Shown: positions 17,672 through 27,512, numbered from the stretch's first letter. The stretch: 64,000 nucleotides of DNA from Paludifilum halophilum (GCF_002245355.1 NZ_NOWF01000001.1:434001-498000); one strand, 5' to 3'. A program made the numbers and translations. The notes: generated by a model not told the origin, from the sequence alone.

Positions 17672-19750
17672 CTATGAAACATCCGAATCCCTGGATTGGA
17701 TACGGTATTTTTCCAGCTTATAATATAAATTGCGAACCGAGATGCCCAATCTGCGCGCTGTCTCTGTTTTATTGCCGTCGCAGGCTTCAAACACTCGGCG
17801 AATATACTCCCGCTCCGTCCGGGAAACCACCTTGTGGAGGCTTTCAGGTTCCTCGTCCGTCGGGGACGGGTTCAGGGAAGGCAAAGAAGATTCACGGGCA
17901 CCCTCCATCGGCAACAGATGCTTTTTTTGTATCACCCGTTCATTGAATGACATATGAATCATTGCTCGGCCCAGCACATTCTCCAGTTCCCTGACATTTC
18001 CGGGCCACGGAAAGGACTCCAATACAGCCAGAGCCTCGGTGCTCAACTCCGATACATTGCGGCCATACTCCTGATTGAACTTTTTGATCAGGTGAAGGGA
18101 CAAAGCCTCGATATCCCCTATTCGACTGCGCAGGGGAGGGATATGGATCGGAAGCACGTTCAGCCGATAATAGAGGTCTTCCCGAAACCCCTTTTCCCGG
18201 ATCGCTTTCTCCAAATCGACATGGGTCGCTGCAATCACCCGGACATCGACAGGAATCGCCTTGGTACCGCCTACCCGGACCACTTCTTTTTCCTGCAGAA
18301 CCCGCAGAAGTTTGGCTTGAGTGGAGGGAGACAGCTCTCCGATCTCATCCAGAAATATGGTTCCGCCACTCGCTTCTTCAAACAAACCTTTCTTTCCGCC
18401 CCGACGGGCACCGGTAAAAGCGCCTTCCTCGTATCCGAACAGCTCGCTTTCCAACAACGACTCCGAAAGCGAAGCGCAGTTGACCCGGATAAATTGGTTA
18501 TATTTTCGGCTGGAATCATTGTGTATCGCATGGGCGAACAGTTCCTTCCCCGTTCCCGACTCCCCCCGCAGGAGAACCGTGGCACGAGTACGCGCTCCCT
18601 GCCGCGCTTCATCCAAAGCCACCCGCATTTCCCGGCTTTCCCCGATGATATCTTCAAAGGTGTATTTCGCTTCCAGGGTACGGATAATGCGGCGCGCTTG
18701 CTCCAGCTCCCGATTTAGCCGTTTAATCTCCGACATATCATGGATGATTCCGACACTGCCCTTCAGTTCCCCCTCCACAATAATCGGGGCGACATTGACG
18801 ATGACATCCTTGCGGCCGGGACCCACTTTCATGGGAACTCCCCGCACCGGGCGCCGCGTCTTCAATACCTCCATATGCATACTTTCACCCTCGGAGATAT
18901 CCGTATCCGCCGGTTTTCCGATTACATCGGCAGGGCGAAGTCCGGTTAGACGCGTGTACGCGGGATTGATCAGAATGCCCAACCCTTCGGTATCGACAAC
19001 GGAAATAGCATCATCGGAAGAGTCGATGATCGCCTGCAATTGGCTTTTCATGCCTTTTAAATCCGTCACCTGCTGGGTCAGGGACATCACCTCGGTAATA
19101 TCCCGAAAAACAGCGACAGCTCCAATCACTTGGCCCTGCTGATCGGTAACCGGCTCCCGATTGGTGATAATTTCCTTACCATTGGCGAGAGCCAGCGGAC
19201 GATTGAGTTCCGCTTGGCCCGTAACCAGCACCCGATCCAGGCGGGTATTGGGAATCGCATCCCCGATCTTCGCACCCATCACCTCTTCCGGCTGCAGACC
19301 GATCAATCGTTGAGCCGCCCGATTGTACAGCGTGATCTTACTGTCCCGGTTGACAGCAATCATCCCATCATGAGTGGAATTCAGGATCGCATCCAGCTCC
19401 AGCTGCCGGAGCCGCCAAGCCTCAAACCACTTTTCCTTTTCATCGATCAGCTGCATGATGAGGTTGGCTACTTCCCCGGAAACCACCAACGCTCCGGAAC
19501 GGTTCATCCGACAAAGTGTATCGAACACCGTTGTATCCCCCGTCACCTCCAGGATGACGTCGGGAGACCGTTCGATAAAAGGGGTTACGTCTGAGCCCGT
19601 GGGTATGCCTCGGCGCTCCGCTTCCCGGACAGCCGGCGCCGTCAGGTCGATATCGACCACGCCGACCACTTGGACACGGTTCATCTGCAACAATGTATGG
19701 AGCAGAGCTGTTCCGCCCTTGCCGCCGCCGACGATCAAAAACCGTTTCAT
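17672..19750 (-). CDS. bkdR: Sigma-54-dependent activator of the bkd operon
   Basis: An enhancer-binding protein of 692 aa. Domains: N-terminal Rossmann-like segment (1-105, [18 protein letters not shown]); two PAS domains (about 120-235 and 240-355); an AAA+ domain (about 375-610; Walker A GESGTGKE, sigma-54 contact loop GAFTGA, Walker [11 protein letters not shown]); and a C-terminal Fis-type helix-turn-helix ([20 protein letters not shown]). In B. subtilis BkdR activates ptb-bkd with SigL in response to Ile/Val. It lies directly upstream of its target operon with paired palindromes between. The dinucleotide-like N-terminal domain could sense a cofactor; that is inference. Confidence 0.95.
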   Translation of the reverse strand: MKRFLIVGGGKGGTALLHTLLQMNRVQVVGVVDIDLTAPAVREAERRGIPTGSDVTPFIERSPDVILEVTGDTTVFDTLCRMNRSGALVVSGEVANLIMQLIDEKEKWFEAWRLRQLELDAILNSTHDGMIAVNRDSKITLYNRAAQRLIGLQPEEVMGAKIGDAIPNTRLDRVLVTGQAELNRPLALANGKEIITNREPVTDQQGQVIGAVAVFRDITEVMSLTQQVTDLKGMKSQLQAIIDSSDDAISVVDTEGLGILINPAYTRLTGLRPADVIGKPADTDISEGESMHMEVLKTRRPVRGVPMKVGPGRKDVIVNVAPIIVEGELKGSVGIIHDMSEIKRLNRELEQARRIIRTLEAKYTFEDIIGESREMRVALDEARQGARTRATVLLRGESGTGKELFAHAIHNDSSRKYNQFIRVNCASLSESLLESELFGYEEGAFTGARRGGKKGLFEEASGGTIFLDEIGELSPSTQAKLLRVLQEKEVVRVGGTKAIPVDVRVIAATHVDLEKAIREKGFREDLYYRLNVLPIHIPPLRSRIGDIEALSLHLIKKFNQEYGRNVSELSTEALAVLESFPWPGNVRELENVLGRAMIHMSFNERVIQKKHLLPMEGARESSLPSLNPSPTDEEPESLHKVVSRTEREYIRRVFEACDGNKTETARRLGISVRNLYYKLEKYRIQSRDSDVS

Positions 19751-19873
19751 GGCTGTCCCCCTTTTCCATTCCCCGGTATCATCTTAACATATGGATACGG
19801 GCTGACGGTCAAGTCAACATAGCGGGAAAACGAAAAATCCGTTATCATAAGGATAGGAAAGGCGGTTCATACC

Positions 19874-20161
19874 ATGATCTACCAAAGAATCCTGGCAATC
19901 CTGCTTTTATGCATACCCGGCGCCCTGGGAATTTACGGATGGACCCTGATGCGGGATGTCTTTTTCGAGTACCTCGCAGGACAAGGTTTTTCCTGGATTC
20001 CCTTCCTCGCCGGGGGAATTCTCCTCCTGTTCGGTTTATTCTTCATTGGAGGCTTTCTCTTTTACCGGGACGAAAAAAACAATGCGATCCAACCCATGCT
20101 GAGAAGAAAGAAGAAAAACAAATCCCTTCCCTCCAAAGGAGGAAAAAAAGAACAGGGTTGA
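19874..20161 (+). CDS. yqzF: DUF2627 membrane protein (YqzF-like)
   Basis: A 95-aa protein with two membrane helices (ILAILLLCIPGALGIYGW and FLAGGILLLFGLFFIGGF), a short exposed stretch between and a Lys-rich cytoplasmic tail (RRKKKNKS...). Size, motif WTLMRDVFFEYLAG and position next to bkdR match B. subtilis YqzF (DUF2627). Function unknown. ATG 19874 with AAGGCGG upstream. Divergent from bkdR; terminator right after the stop. Confidence 0.8.
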   Translation: MIYQRILAILLLCIPGALGIYGWTLMRDVFFEYLAGQGFSWIPFLAGGILLLFGLFFIGGFLFYRDEKNNAIQPMLRRKKKNKSLPSKGGKKEQG

Positions 20162-20164
20162 TGA

Positions 20165-20200
20165 CAGAAAACCGGTTTCCCTTCGGAAACCGGTTTTCTG
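20165..20200 (+). terminator. Hairpin terminator after yqzF
   Basis: CAGAAAACCGGTTTCC and GGAAACCGGTTTTCTG form a 16-bp stem with a CTTC loop. The T stretch is inside the stem rather than after it. Confidence 0.8.
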
Positions 20201-20283
20201 CGCTGTTAGCACGGTAGGCACACGGCCCGCCCCTACAATCATATGCTGGGAAGAAAGGATTTAACCCAATTGGAGGGGTGTTC

Positions 20284-21246
20284 ATGCTGTTTTATCCGGA
20301 TCCGGAAGGGGATCAATTGCGCCGGAATATTATTGAATTTGCTCGCAGGGGCAGACGGGCTTTATCGGAATCCTCCCTGAAAACCTCGGGAGAAGAGGAA
20401 CTCTTGCTGTCCGAACAAAACCATTTGGCATCCAGATTAAAAAAACTGGAGCAGGAAGCTTCCTATTATCAGCCGGAACACCTTTACATTCTGGCGGAGA
20501 AAGCCGGTAAGACAAGAAGGCAATTGACAAACTGGCTGAACCGCTATTTTTCACAACAAGCAAACCTTTCAAGCGAAAACTGCGAAACTCATTCCGAAAA
20601 GGATGATATTCCCGTCAATCCCGTTCCCATCGGCAAGCACGTCCTCCCCCCTCTCCCCTACCCCTATAACGCTTTAGAACCCTATATCGACGAAAAGACC
20701 ATGCGCTTACATCACGACAAACATCACAAAAGCTATGTAGAAGGACTCAACAAAGCGGAACGGATGATGGCCAAAGCCCGTAAAACCGGCGACTTTGAAC
20801 TGATCAAACACTGGGAGCGGGAAGCCGCTTTCAACGGGGCGGGCCATTATTTACACACCATCTTTTGGGATATTATGAGTCCCGACGGCGGCGGCAAGCC
20901 AACCGGAGAATTGGCCCGCCAAATTCAAAGGGATTTCGGCAGCTTTGAGGCCTTTAAAAAGCACTTCTCCGCCGCCGCGGACAAGGTGGAAGGAGGAGGC
21001 TGGGCGATTCTCGTCTGGTCGCCCCGCTCCCACCGGCTGGAAATTTTGCAGGCGGAAAAGCACCAAAACCTGTCTCAATGGGACGTGATTCCTCTTCTCG
21101 TTCTGGATGTATGGGAGCATGCCTACTACTTGAAATACCCCAACAATCGAAAAAAATATATTGATGCCTGGTGGAACGTGGTCAACTGGCCCGCTGTCCA
21201 TAAACGCTACATGAAAGCGCGTAAGCTTCGCTGGAAGCCTTACTGA
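20284..21246 (+). CDS. Fe/Mn superoxide dismutase with N-terminal helical extension (SodF-like)
   Basis: Superoxide dismutase of 320 aa. The canonical SOD domain occupies residues about 118-320, with metal ligands His143 (LHHDKHH), His191 (GHYLHTIFW), Asp275 and His279 (LDVWEH) all present. The first ~110 residues are an extra, charged, mostly helical region with no recognised domain, similar in layout to B. subtilis SodF. ATG 20284 follows GGAGGGG; the overlapping GTG at 20278 is inside the ribosome binding site. No signal peptide. Function of the extension is unknown. Metal preference cannot be read reliably. Confidence 0.88.
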   Translation: MLFYPDPEGDQLRRNIIEFARRGRRALSESSLKTSGEEELLLSEQNHLASRLKKLEQEASYYQPEHLYILAEKAGKTRRQLTNWLNRYFSQQANLSSENCETHSEKDDIPVNPVPIGKHVLPPLPYPYNALEPYIDEKTMRLHHDKHHKSYVEGLNKAERMMAKARKTGDFELIKHWEREAAFNGAGHYLHTIFWDIMSPDGGGKPTGELARQIQRDFGSFEAFKKHFSAAADKVEGGGWAILVWSPRSHRLEILQAEKHQNLSQWDVIPLLVLDVWEHAYYLKYPNNRKKYIDAWWNVVNWPAVHKRYMKARKLRWKPY

Positions 21247-21386
21247 CAACTCATATCGTCCATTCCGCGCTCCGTCTCCGGCACTGCGAATTCCTAAAAC
21301 AAGTCGTCGATCTCCGGGGGTTCCCCCATGAACATCGACGACTTTTTCAATCCAAAAATCATGGCTGCCGGCCGTTCCAATCGCTT

Positions 21387-21566
21387 TTAAAATTCCTCCA
21401 GTTGGCGAACAGGGACCACCTTTTCGTCATCAGGGTTGGCCGATGTATAGACACGGGCGGTCTCCCCTTCTTCGTCGACGTTTTGAATCCAGATCGGCAC
21501 ACCCTCATACCGGACATCCACTTTATTCGGAGATTCCAGAATTTGTTTCGCTCGCAAGATATCCAT
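21387..21566 (-). CDS. sspH: H-type small acid-soluble spore protein
   Basis: A 59-aa protein beginning MDILRAKQILESP and containing VPIWIQNVDEEGETARVYT, the SspH family pattern. ATG 21566 follows AAGGGAGGAT. These minor SASPs are made in the forespore under SigG and stored in the spore core. Too short for most ORF thresholds but clear by sequence. Isolated gene, with no operon partner. Confidence 0.9.
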   Translation of the reverse strand: MDILRAKQILESPNKVDVRYEGVPIWIQNVDEEGETARVYTSANPDDEKVVPVRQLEEF

Positions 21567-21956
21567 TGGTTATCCTCCCTTTTTCGGAATCACAGGCATG
21601 TTGATGGCCGTTATTTCAGGCGGAAAGATGGATTTGGCTAACGAAGGGTTCAGTCCTTCGAAAACTCCGCTTTGCCCCCGGTCTCACTATATCAGAATGC
21701 GACTTCCTTTCCGCCGCTCTTTATCGGACCATCAACCGTTCTGCCGATATCAGTGTTTTTCTGTGGATGACGGATTATGCGTAACCGGCCTTCCGATAGA
21801 TTCTTCCGTCTTTGTTTGACGAAAGACTTCTTCAGGTTCGAACTGGCGGGGATGAACGGACTGCTCTGTACTTCCTGCCCCTTTCTACTTATAACTCGCA
21901 TCCATAATGGGGATGTTATTTTCAGAGTCCAAGTAAATGGGGGTACAGAAAAGCCG
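21567..21956. other. Gene-free stretch upstream of the ATP-grasp gene
   Basis: 390 nt with no convincing ORF. It holds a small CGAAGG/CCTTCG hairpin (21642-21660). Next to it is a block CTCCGCTTTGCCCCCGGTCT continuing as CACTAT (21665-21690), shared with 27525-27546. No confident -10/-35 pair is seen. Confidence 0.4.
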
Positions 21957-23213
21957 ATGAGAGTGAAAGAAAAAAAAGCCAAAGGCCCAACAGCCTTGAT
22001 CGGCTGGAGCTTACCGATCATGGAAGCGGCTGACCGCCTCAACATGCCTTTTGTCGTCGTAGGACCGCCCAGCTGTGAAGACTACGCCAAAAAATATGAT
22101 CTGCCTTTTGTCGGCTGGGATTTTGATCGGTGGAATAAAGAAGTGCCGATGGCACAGAGATATCAGCAATCGGAAGAACTTTATAACCAATTGAAAGAAC
22201 ATAAAACGGAATTAGCGGTCCCTTTATTCGAAGAAACCGTGGAATGGGCGGGAGCGTTGAATGCACGTTTTCGTGAGGATCCGCGCATCTTCTATCATTC
22301 CCTTCTTTTTCGTCATAAAGCCAGGATGAAGCGAAGAGCACAAATCGGCGGGCTTAAAGTGGGGGTTTTTGAAGAGGGTAATAACAAAGACGAAGTGAAA
22401 GAGTTTTTTAAACGAATCAACGACGTCCATATGAAATTGAAGGACGATGAATTTGAGCCGATTCATATCAAACCCTTCGATCGCGCCGGGGCCGCCGGAC
22501 ATCGCCTCATCCGTTCGGAAAACGACATTGAGGAAAAATTGAATGACAATAATTTTCCCTGCTTAATGGAAAGCCATCTGGACGGGGTGGAAGTTTCATG
22601 TGAAGTATTTATCCACAAAGGAAAAATCAAATTCCTAAATATTACCGAATATGTGGTGTTCGGATATTCCATGATGGCACCCCCGTCCCCTGAGATAGAA
22701 AAAAAACGCCCCCAAATTCGGGAAGCCTGCCAACAGCTGATCGATGCCTTTAACATTGAGTACGGTGTGATCCACCCCGAGTTTTTTTTGGCTGAAGACG
22801 GTCGAATCAACTTCGGAGAAGTGGCCTACCGGGTTGCCGGCGGTCACATCTATGAATTGATGCAGCGCACCTATGACTTCAATCCTTTTGAGGGACATCT
22901 GTTATGCTGTGACCCGAATACGACAGAGGAAGAACTGGATGATTTTTTCCCGGATGAGACAAAGCCGAATGGCCATGCCGGCAGTTTGTTAGTCTATCCT
23001 CGAGTCAAATATATTCAAGGACTCAACATTCCGGAGGAATTGGAGGAACACCCCGGATTCGACCGGCACAACATGTTTACACCGATCGAGCGCAAAACCC
23101 CTGACCGGGAAGGATACGGCAATCACCACGGAACGGTATTCTTCTATCATCAAGACTGTGAACAGGTGAAACAACCGTTGCGTGATTTTGTTGAGCACGA
23201 CTTCTACGTATAA
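21957..23213 (+). CDS. ATP-grasp ligase-like enzyme, substrate unknown
   Basis: About 418 aa with an ATP-grasp fold. Elements in order: FRHKARMKRRAQIGGLKVG (nucleotide Lys before the small loop); HIKPFDRAGAAGH (Gly-rich grasp loop with Lys); CLMESHLDGVEVSCEVFIHKG (adenine-binding Glu region); HPEFFLAEDGRINFGEVAYR (Mg-binding Glu/Asn positions). The enzyme should couple a carboxylate to an amine or other nucleophile with ATP via acyl-phosphate. The overall style resembles the L-amino-acid ligase/carnosine synthase branch rather than biotin carboxylase. ATG 21957 has a poor GGGGG site 13 nt upstream, so the start is less certain. The next gene follows after 31 nt. Product unknown. Confidence 0.8.
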   Translation: MRVKEKKAKGPTALIGWSLPIMEAADRLNMPFVVVGPPSCEDYAKKYDLPFVGWDFDRWNKEVPMAQRYQQSEELYNQLKEHKTELAVPLFEETVEWAGALNARFREDPRIFYHSLLFRHKARMKRRAQIGGLKVGVFEEGNNKDEVKEFFKRINDVHMKLKDDEFEPIHIKPFDRAGAAGHRLIRSENDIEEKLNDNNFPCLMESHLDGVEVSCEVFIHKGKIKFLNITEYVVFGYSMMAPPSPEIEKKRPQIREACQQLIDAFNIEYGVIHPEFFLAEDGRINFGEVAYRVAGGHIYELMQRTYDFNPFEGHLLCCDPNTTEEELDDFFPDETKPNGHAGSLLVYPRVKYIQGLNIPEELEEHPGFDRHNMFTPIERKTPDREGYGNHHGTVFFYHQDCEQVKQPLRDFVEHDFYV

Positions 23214-23244
23214 ATTCTATGATGAAAAGAGAGGTTGAGAAAGC

Positions 23245-25230
23245 ATGGGCATGAGAATAACGGATCAAAAGAAAAGGGAGCGTTTCGAACAAGCCTTGGA
23301 TCTTCTCGATCAGGCACAGCCTTTTGTGAAACAGTTGTACCAGAACAATTTTTTTCAGGAAGCGAGTCGTCTGATGAACACCATGGACGGCATCCGAACC
23401 TTATTTCGCTATGCGGACCGTTTTGACAAAGCCGGCGTTTTTGAAAATGGTCCGTGGGAGGATCCGTCTAAGCTACAACCCAATCTCGTAAACGGATCAT
23501 TGAGAGTCGACGGGGTCGAATCGGTGGTCGCCCTTTTGAGCGAGCTTCGGATGCTTTCCATCGCCCAAGGAAATTACAAGCATGAGAAGGTATCCCGACA
23601 GACGGCGAAAGATTATCTGCACGAGGTGATGGCGCTCAATCTCGATTTTATTTTTCCCGAAGAAACGGAAGAAGCGCGGCTCGAGCAAGGAAAGGAAACA
23701 GAACGGGCCCAGCGATTGTTCAAACTGATCGTGGACGAACTCTCACTCAAAGCGATTTCTGAGACCCTGGTTGAAGAAATTGAGCGGCTTTCCGTGCAGA
23801 GGCCGATTATGGTGAACCGGATCGTATTAATGATTCGTAAAGCGGCCCAGCTGTTACATACGGATGTGGAAGAAAAAAGCCGAAAGAAGATCGAACGTTA
23901 CCACGCCGCCATATCCAAATTGACTCCCTTGAGTGAGCAGCATTCGGATTTCAAAGATTATCGCGAGCGATTAAAGCAACTTTCGGAAAAAGAGTTGAAA
24001 AAGGAAGCCGATGCCTTCGCTGAATCGATGCGGGAAACGGGACTGGTTTCCTCCTATCACGTGATTTTGGTCCGTTATCTCAACCGCTCCCAACCCGATC
24101 TCCTTCCGGCGGCTCTCGCTGTAAACGATAAGGGAAAGGCCAATCTGAAGGAACACAGCGATCTGGTTCAAAAGCTCATTAAAGTGGCGATTCACCCGCC
24201 TACTCGCCAATCCTTGTACGGTCTGGCCCGTATGCTGGAGCGGGGGGTTTTGTCCCACCATCCCGTGATTCCCGGTTTACGCCGGCTGGTCGAATTGGAT
24301 CTACAGCCTGATGTGAAACAATCCCTTTTGGACGCCTTTCCGGAAACCGATGGTTTAACTGCTAACGACATACTGACAGCAGGTGTCATCAGTGTACTGG
24401 GACAACCGCTCGGAATTGGACAGGGACTCAACCCGACCTGTCAAAGTGCACGGGCGCTTAGCTTGTGGTCCATTCACGCCCCGGGTTATCTGTTGGAACT
24501 GACCGCCCGGGGAGCCCGGGACGGGGACATCGACATGAGGTTTGAAGGAGATGAGATTCATTCTCAACATTTACCGGGGGGATTGGCTCCGGAACTTCAT
24601 AAAGAACTGGATCCGGTCTCCCTGGTTTTGGTGCCCCATCTGGACCGGATTTACGCGGAAATGGTCAGACGAGTGCAGTATCGCCCGGATGATCCGCACA
24701 AGTGGGTCAATCCCGCTTTTTACGGGGATTGGATTCCGAGAGGATTTACCAAGGTATTTAATCATCTCACCGGAAATGTCACCGATTACTCCGGATTTGT
24801 GCGCCTCTTTTACGCCACCCACCACCCGGAATACAATGAAGGATACGAGTTGATTTATCCCAATCCGGTCGGAATCTGTATCACGACCGTTTACGGAAAG
24901 TTGCTCGGTTTCCATGCCATTTCCATTCAACGGATCGCCAAGGATCCTCAGGGTGAGTATCGCGTTTATTTCTACAACCCGAACAACGACAGCTCACAAA
25001 ACTGGGGGCAGGACATTAAACCAGCTGTGCACGGCCACGGTGAATATGAAGGCGAATCTTCGCTGCCTTTCCATGAGTTCATTTCGCGGCTATACGCCTT
25101 TCACTATAATCCCTATGAACAGGGAGACGCTTTTGCCGTACAAGATGAAACCGTAGAGAAAATCGAAAGACTGGCCCGAGAAAGCTGGGGACAGGAGTAC
25201 AACTGGGTCGGAAAAAATATACTGGGATGA
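23245..25230 (+). CDS. Large protein with predicted papain-like C-terminal domain; partner of ATP-grasp gene
   Basis: 661 aa of unrecognised family. Residues 1-350 are helical and charged. Residues about 385-661 contain what looks like a papain/transglutaminase-type triad: Cys399 in GLNPTCQSARALSLW, His557 in GKLLGFHAISI, and Asn578/Asn580 or Asp582 in YFYNPNND, in the usual Cys-His-Asn/Asp order with a strand after the His. Further conserved-looking blocks are HLPGGLAPE and HKWVNPAFYGDW. No signal peptide or membrane helix, so cytoplasmic. ATG 23245 follows GAGAGG at ~10 nt. Likely an operon with the ATP-grasp gene and a terminator after. It could be a peptidase, amidase or acyl transferase acting on the ligase product; this is inference. 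Confidence 0.75.
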   Translation: MGMRITDQKKRERFEQALDLLDQAQPFVKQLYQNNFFQEASRLMNTMDGIRTLFRYADRFDKAGVFENGPWEDPSKLQPNLVNGSLRVDGVESVVALLSELRMLSIAQGNYKHEKVSRQTAKDYLHEVMALNLDFIFPEETEEARLEQGKETERAQRLFKLIVDELSLKAISETLVEEIERLSVQRPIMVNRIVLMIRKAAQLLHTDVEEKSRKKIERYHAAISKLTPLSEQHSDFKDYRERLKQLSEKELKKEADAFAESMRETGLVSSYHVILVRYLNRSQPDLLPAALAVNDKGKANLKEHSDLVQKLIKVAIHPPTRQSLYGLARMLERGVLSHHPVIPGLRRLVELDLQPDVKQSLLDAFPETDGLTANDILTAGVISVLGQPLGIGQGLNPTCQSARALSLWSIHAPGYLLELTARGARDGDIDMRFEGDEIHSQHLPGGLAPELHKELDPVSLVLVPHLDRIYAEMVRRVQYRPDDPHKWVNPAFYGDWIPRGFTKVFNHLTGNVTDYSGFVRLFYATHHPEYNEGYELIYPNPVGICITTVYGKLLGFHAISIQRIAKDPQGEYRVYFYNPNNDSSQNWGQDIKPAVHGHGEYEGESSLPFHEFISRLYAFHYNPYEQGDAFAVQDETVEKIERLARESWGQEYNWVGKNILG

Positions 25231-25237
25231 TCATCCG

Positions 25238-25271
25238 GCCCCCGATGGAAGCCACTTTTTCCATCGGGGGC
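25238..25271. terminator. Convergent terminator
   Basis: 13-bp stem GCCCCCGATGGAA / TTCCATCGGGGGC between the rightward papain-like gene and the leftward ablB. The hairpin touches the first base of the ablB stop. Confidence 0.85.
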
Positions 25272-26122
25272 TAAAACAATTTTTTATACCAGATATTCAT
25301 GCATTCCAGCCGCCCGGCGATATTGCTGTTTTGCTCCAGCCGGCCGCCGAAGGTAAAACCGTGTCGGGCATTGATCAGATTCATGCCGGCAGAAACCGCA
25401 CGGGCATAACAAAAAAGGGTTTGCACTCCTTTCCGCCTCATCTGCTTGATCTGATGTGAAAATTGATGGGATAACAATCGCCGATTGGTATGCTCCGGCA
25501 AAGTGGCGCAATCACTGATCTCGGCGCAATTAAACAAAGGAAGCAGATCGGTCGAGCAGGCGCTGACAATCTGCCCGCGATACTTCACAATCGTAAAATA
25601 AACCTGGCGATGCATTACATCTACAATAAACCGAGGATTGTTCATCGGGGTCGGATAGGTCTCAAATACAGTATGATACAAGTCAGCCATTTCCGGTGCA
25701 TCGGATTCGGTGGCGCTCGTCATGACATATCCCTCTGGGAGAGAAAAGGTTTCTATCGTTTTATTATCTTTTTTCACAATCCTCATCACTTGTTGCTCTT
25801 CTTCCCATGCAACAGGGCGATTTCGGGTCCGATCGAGAAACATGGAATAAATATACGCCGGCTCTCCTTGAAAAAAACCATCAATAAACCCTTCCGGAAC
25901 AAAATCACTCCCTCTTAAAGCGTCTTTTTCTTCTTTTTTTACATAAAAAATGATTTTATCGCATTTTTCCCTGTATCCCATCTCTTTTAAAGCCTTTACC
26001 ATTTTTGTGACAGCATCTCTATGCGGCAGCTGATACACTTTAATACGTCTGCTATTGGGCTCCAGATCAACCGCTTTTCCGATCGGAAAGCGTTTATGAA
26101 CCGTTTCGTGAGGAATGGTCAT
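25271..26122 (-). CDS. ablB: Beta-lysine N6-acetyltransferase (AblB/YodP-like)
   Basis: 283 aa. The N-terminal part is family-specific, and the C-terminal half is a GNAT acetyltransferase (about 135-283; YVMTSATESDAPEMADLYH, then the acetyl-CoA region). The ending GRLECMNIWYKKLF with NIAGR is typical of AblB/YodP. AblB acetylates beta-lysine made by lysine 2,3-aminomutase (AblA/KamA) to N-epsilon-acetyl-beta-lysine, a compatible solute in methanogens. In B. subtilis yodP sits beside kamA in a SigE operon. Here no aminomutase is adjacent. ATG 26122 with GAGAGGTGG upstream. Convergent to the ATP-grasp unit. Confidence 0.82.
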   Translation of the reverse strand: MTIPHETVHKRFPIGKAVDLEPNSRRIKVYQLPHRDAVTKMVKALKEMGYREKCDKIIFYVKKEEKDALRGSDFVPEGFIDGFFQGEPAYIYSMFLDRTRNRPVAWEEEQQVMRIVKKDNKTIETFSLPEGYVMTSATESDAPEMADLYHTVFETYPTPMNNPRFIVDVMHRQVYFTIVKYRGQIVSACSTDLLPLFNCAEISDCATLPEHTNRRLLSHQFSHQIKQMRRKGVQTLFCYARAVSAGMNLINARHGFTFGGRLEQNSNIAGRLECMNIWYKKLF

Positions 26123-26337
26123 GGGGATTCCACCTCTCCCGCCCAGTTTCATTTCCCGCTTTTATCATTGTAGAAAGTGAAAATTCCATTTAGAACTCTG
26201 GAAGCGTATATCCCGTGTATGTTTATCAACCCCTATATCCAGCAGGAGGATCGTATTCTGCAACGCTCCTTATCTTTTATTCCTTGCGGCTCAGTGATAC
26301 ATTAAAAACACATCTACATAGAGAAGGATGGGATTGC

Positions 26338-27438
26338 ATGAACACCCGATTAAACTCCGCGGCCGAACAGCTGAAGCATCGATTCATCGATTTCGCCCTG
26401 CTCAATTCAAAGTCCAACGTCTTCTACCTGTCCGGTTTCGATTGTGAACCCCACGAACGGCTGCTCGCCCTATTCCTGTTTCCCGATGCGGAGCCTTTTC
26501 TCGTCTGTCCGGAACTCGACCGGGAAAGAGCCCGGGTATCGGGATGGGACCGGGATATTGTCGCCTACGGTGATGCCGACGATCCCTGGAAAAAAATCCG
26601 GGCGGCCTTGAAGGAGCGGGGAATCAAAAATCCCGAACGGATCGCCGTAGAGAAGGAGCAACTTTCTTACGCCCGTGCCGAGGCTTTAAAAAAGATTTTT
26701 CCCTCCACCCGCCTCGTTTCTGCAGAAGAAAACGTCCAACCGATTCGGATGGTGAAAAACGCCGATGAGGTTCAAACCCTGACTGAAGCGGCCCGACTGG
26801 CCGATTTTGGAGTGGAAGCCGGCCTTCGGGCCCTGAAGACGGGATGCACCGAGATGGAAGTGATTGCCCGGATCGAGTACGAGCTGAAACAAAAAGGAGT
26901 CCGGGAAATGTCCTTTTCCACGATGGTTCTGTTCGGTGAAAAATCGGGACAACCTCACGGTGTACCCGGCGAGCGGAAGCTAAAGGAGGGGGATTTCGTT
27001 CTGTTCGATCTGGGAGTGATCTACAACGGATACTGTTCGGACATCACCCGTACCTTTGTATATCGATCCGTGACCGAAGAACAGATCCGCATTTATGAGA
27101 CCGTGCTCCAATCTCAGACCGCCGTACTGGAGCGCTGTCATCCGGGAACCCCGATCAGTGAACTGGACCGGACTGCCCGGGGAATAATTGACGGGGCCGG
27201 TTACGGGGAATACTTCCCCCACCGTATCGGACACGGGCTGGGGATCGAAGCCCATGAATTCCCTTCTTTGCATGAAAAAAACGAAGATTTGCTGCGGGAA
27301 GGGATGGTCTTCACCGTTGAACCCGGTATCTACATTCCGGAGTTGGGCGGCGTTCGCATCGAAGATGATCTCGTCATTACCGCTGACGGACACCGGACCC
27401 TGACCCGTTTTCCCAAAGAGCTTCAGGTTGTGAGCTAG
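26338..27438 (+). CDS. M24-family Xaa-Pro peptidase (paralogue 1)
   Basis: A creatinase/prolidase-fold metallopeptidase of 366 aa. The N-terminal creatinase domain is at about 1-130. The catalytic domain shows the dinuclear metal ligands: Asp pair in LFDLGVIYNGYCSDITRTF, His in HRIGHGLGIEAHE, Glu in FTVEPGIY and Glu in GGVRIEDD. Cleaves X-Pro bonds or short peptides in the cytoplasm. ATG 26338 has GAAGGA 9 nt upstream; the longer upstream frame lacks a site. A second M24 gene is at 58-59 kb. The 215-nt gap to ablB is a divergent promoter region with no clear consensus elements. Confidence 0.88.
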   Translation: MNTRLNSAAEQLKHRFIDFALLNSKSNVFYLSGFDCEPHERLLALFLFPDAEPFLVCPELDRERARVSGWDRDIVAYGDADDPWKKIRAALKERGIKNPERIAVEKEQLSYARAEALKKIFPSTRLVSAEENVQPIRMVKNADEVQTLTEAARLADFGVEAGLRALKTGCTEMEVIARIEYELKQKGVREMSFSTMVLFGEKSGQPHGVPGERKLKEGDFVLFDLGVIYNGYCSDITRTFVYRSVTEEQIRIYETVLQSQTAVLERCHPGTPISELDRTARGIIDGAGYGEYFPHRIGHGLGIEAHEFPSLHEKNEDLLREGMVFTVEPGIYIPELGGVRIEDDLVITADGHRTLTRFPKELQVVS

Positions 27439-27512
27439 TGCTCCATCTGGTAAACCAAGTTGGGAGGGTGGTAGGCCGGCGTAGATCCTTTGCACTCAGG
27501 AGAGCACAAGTC

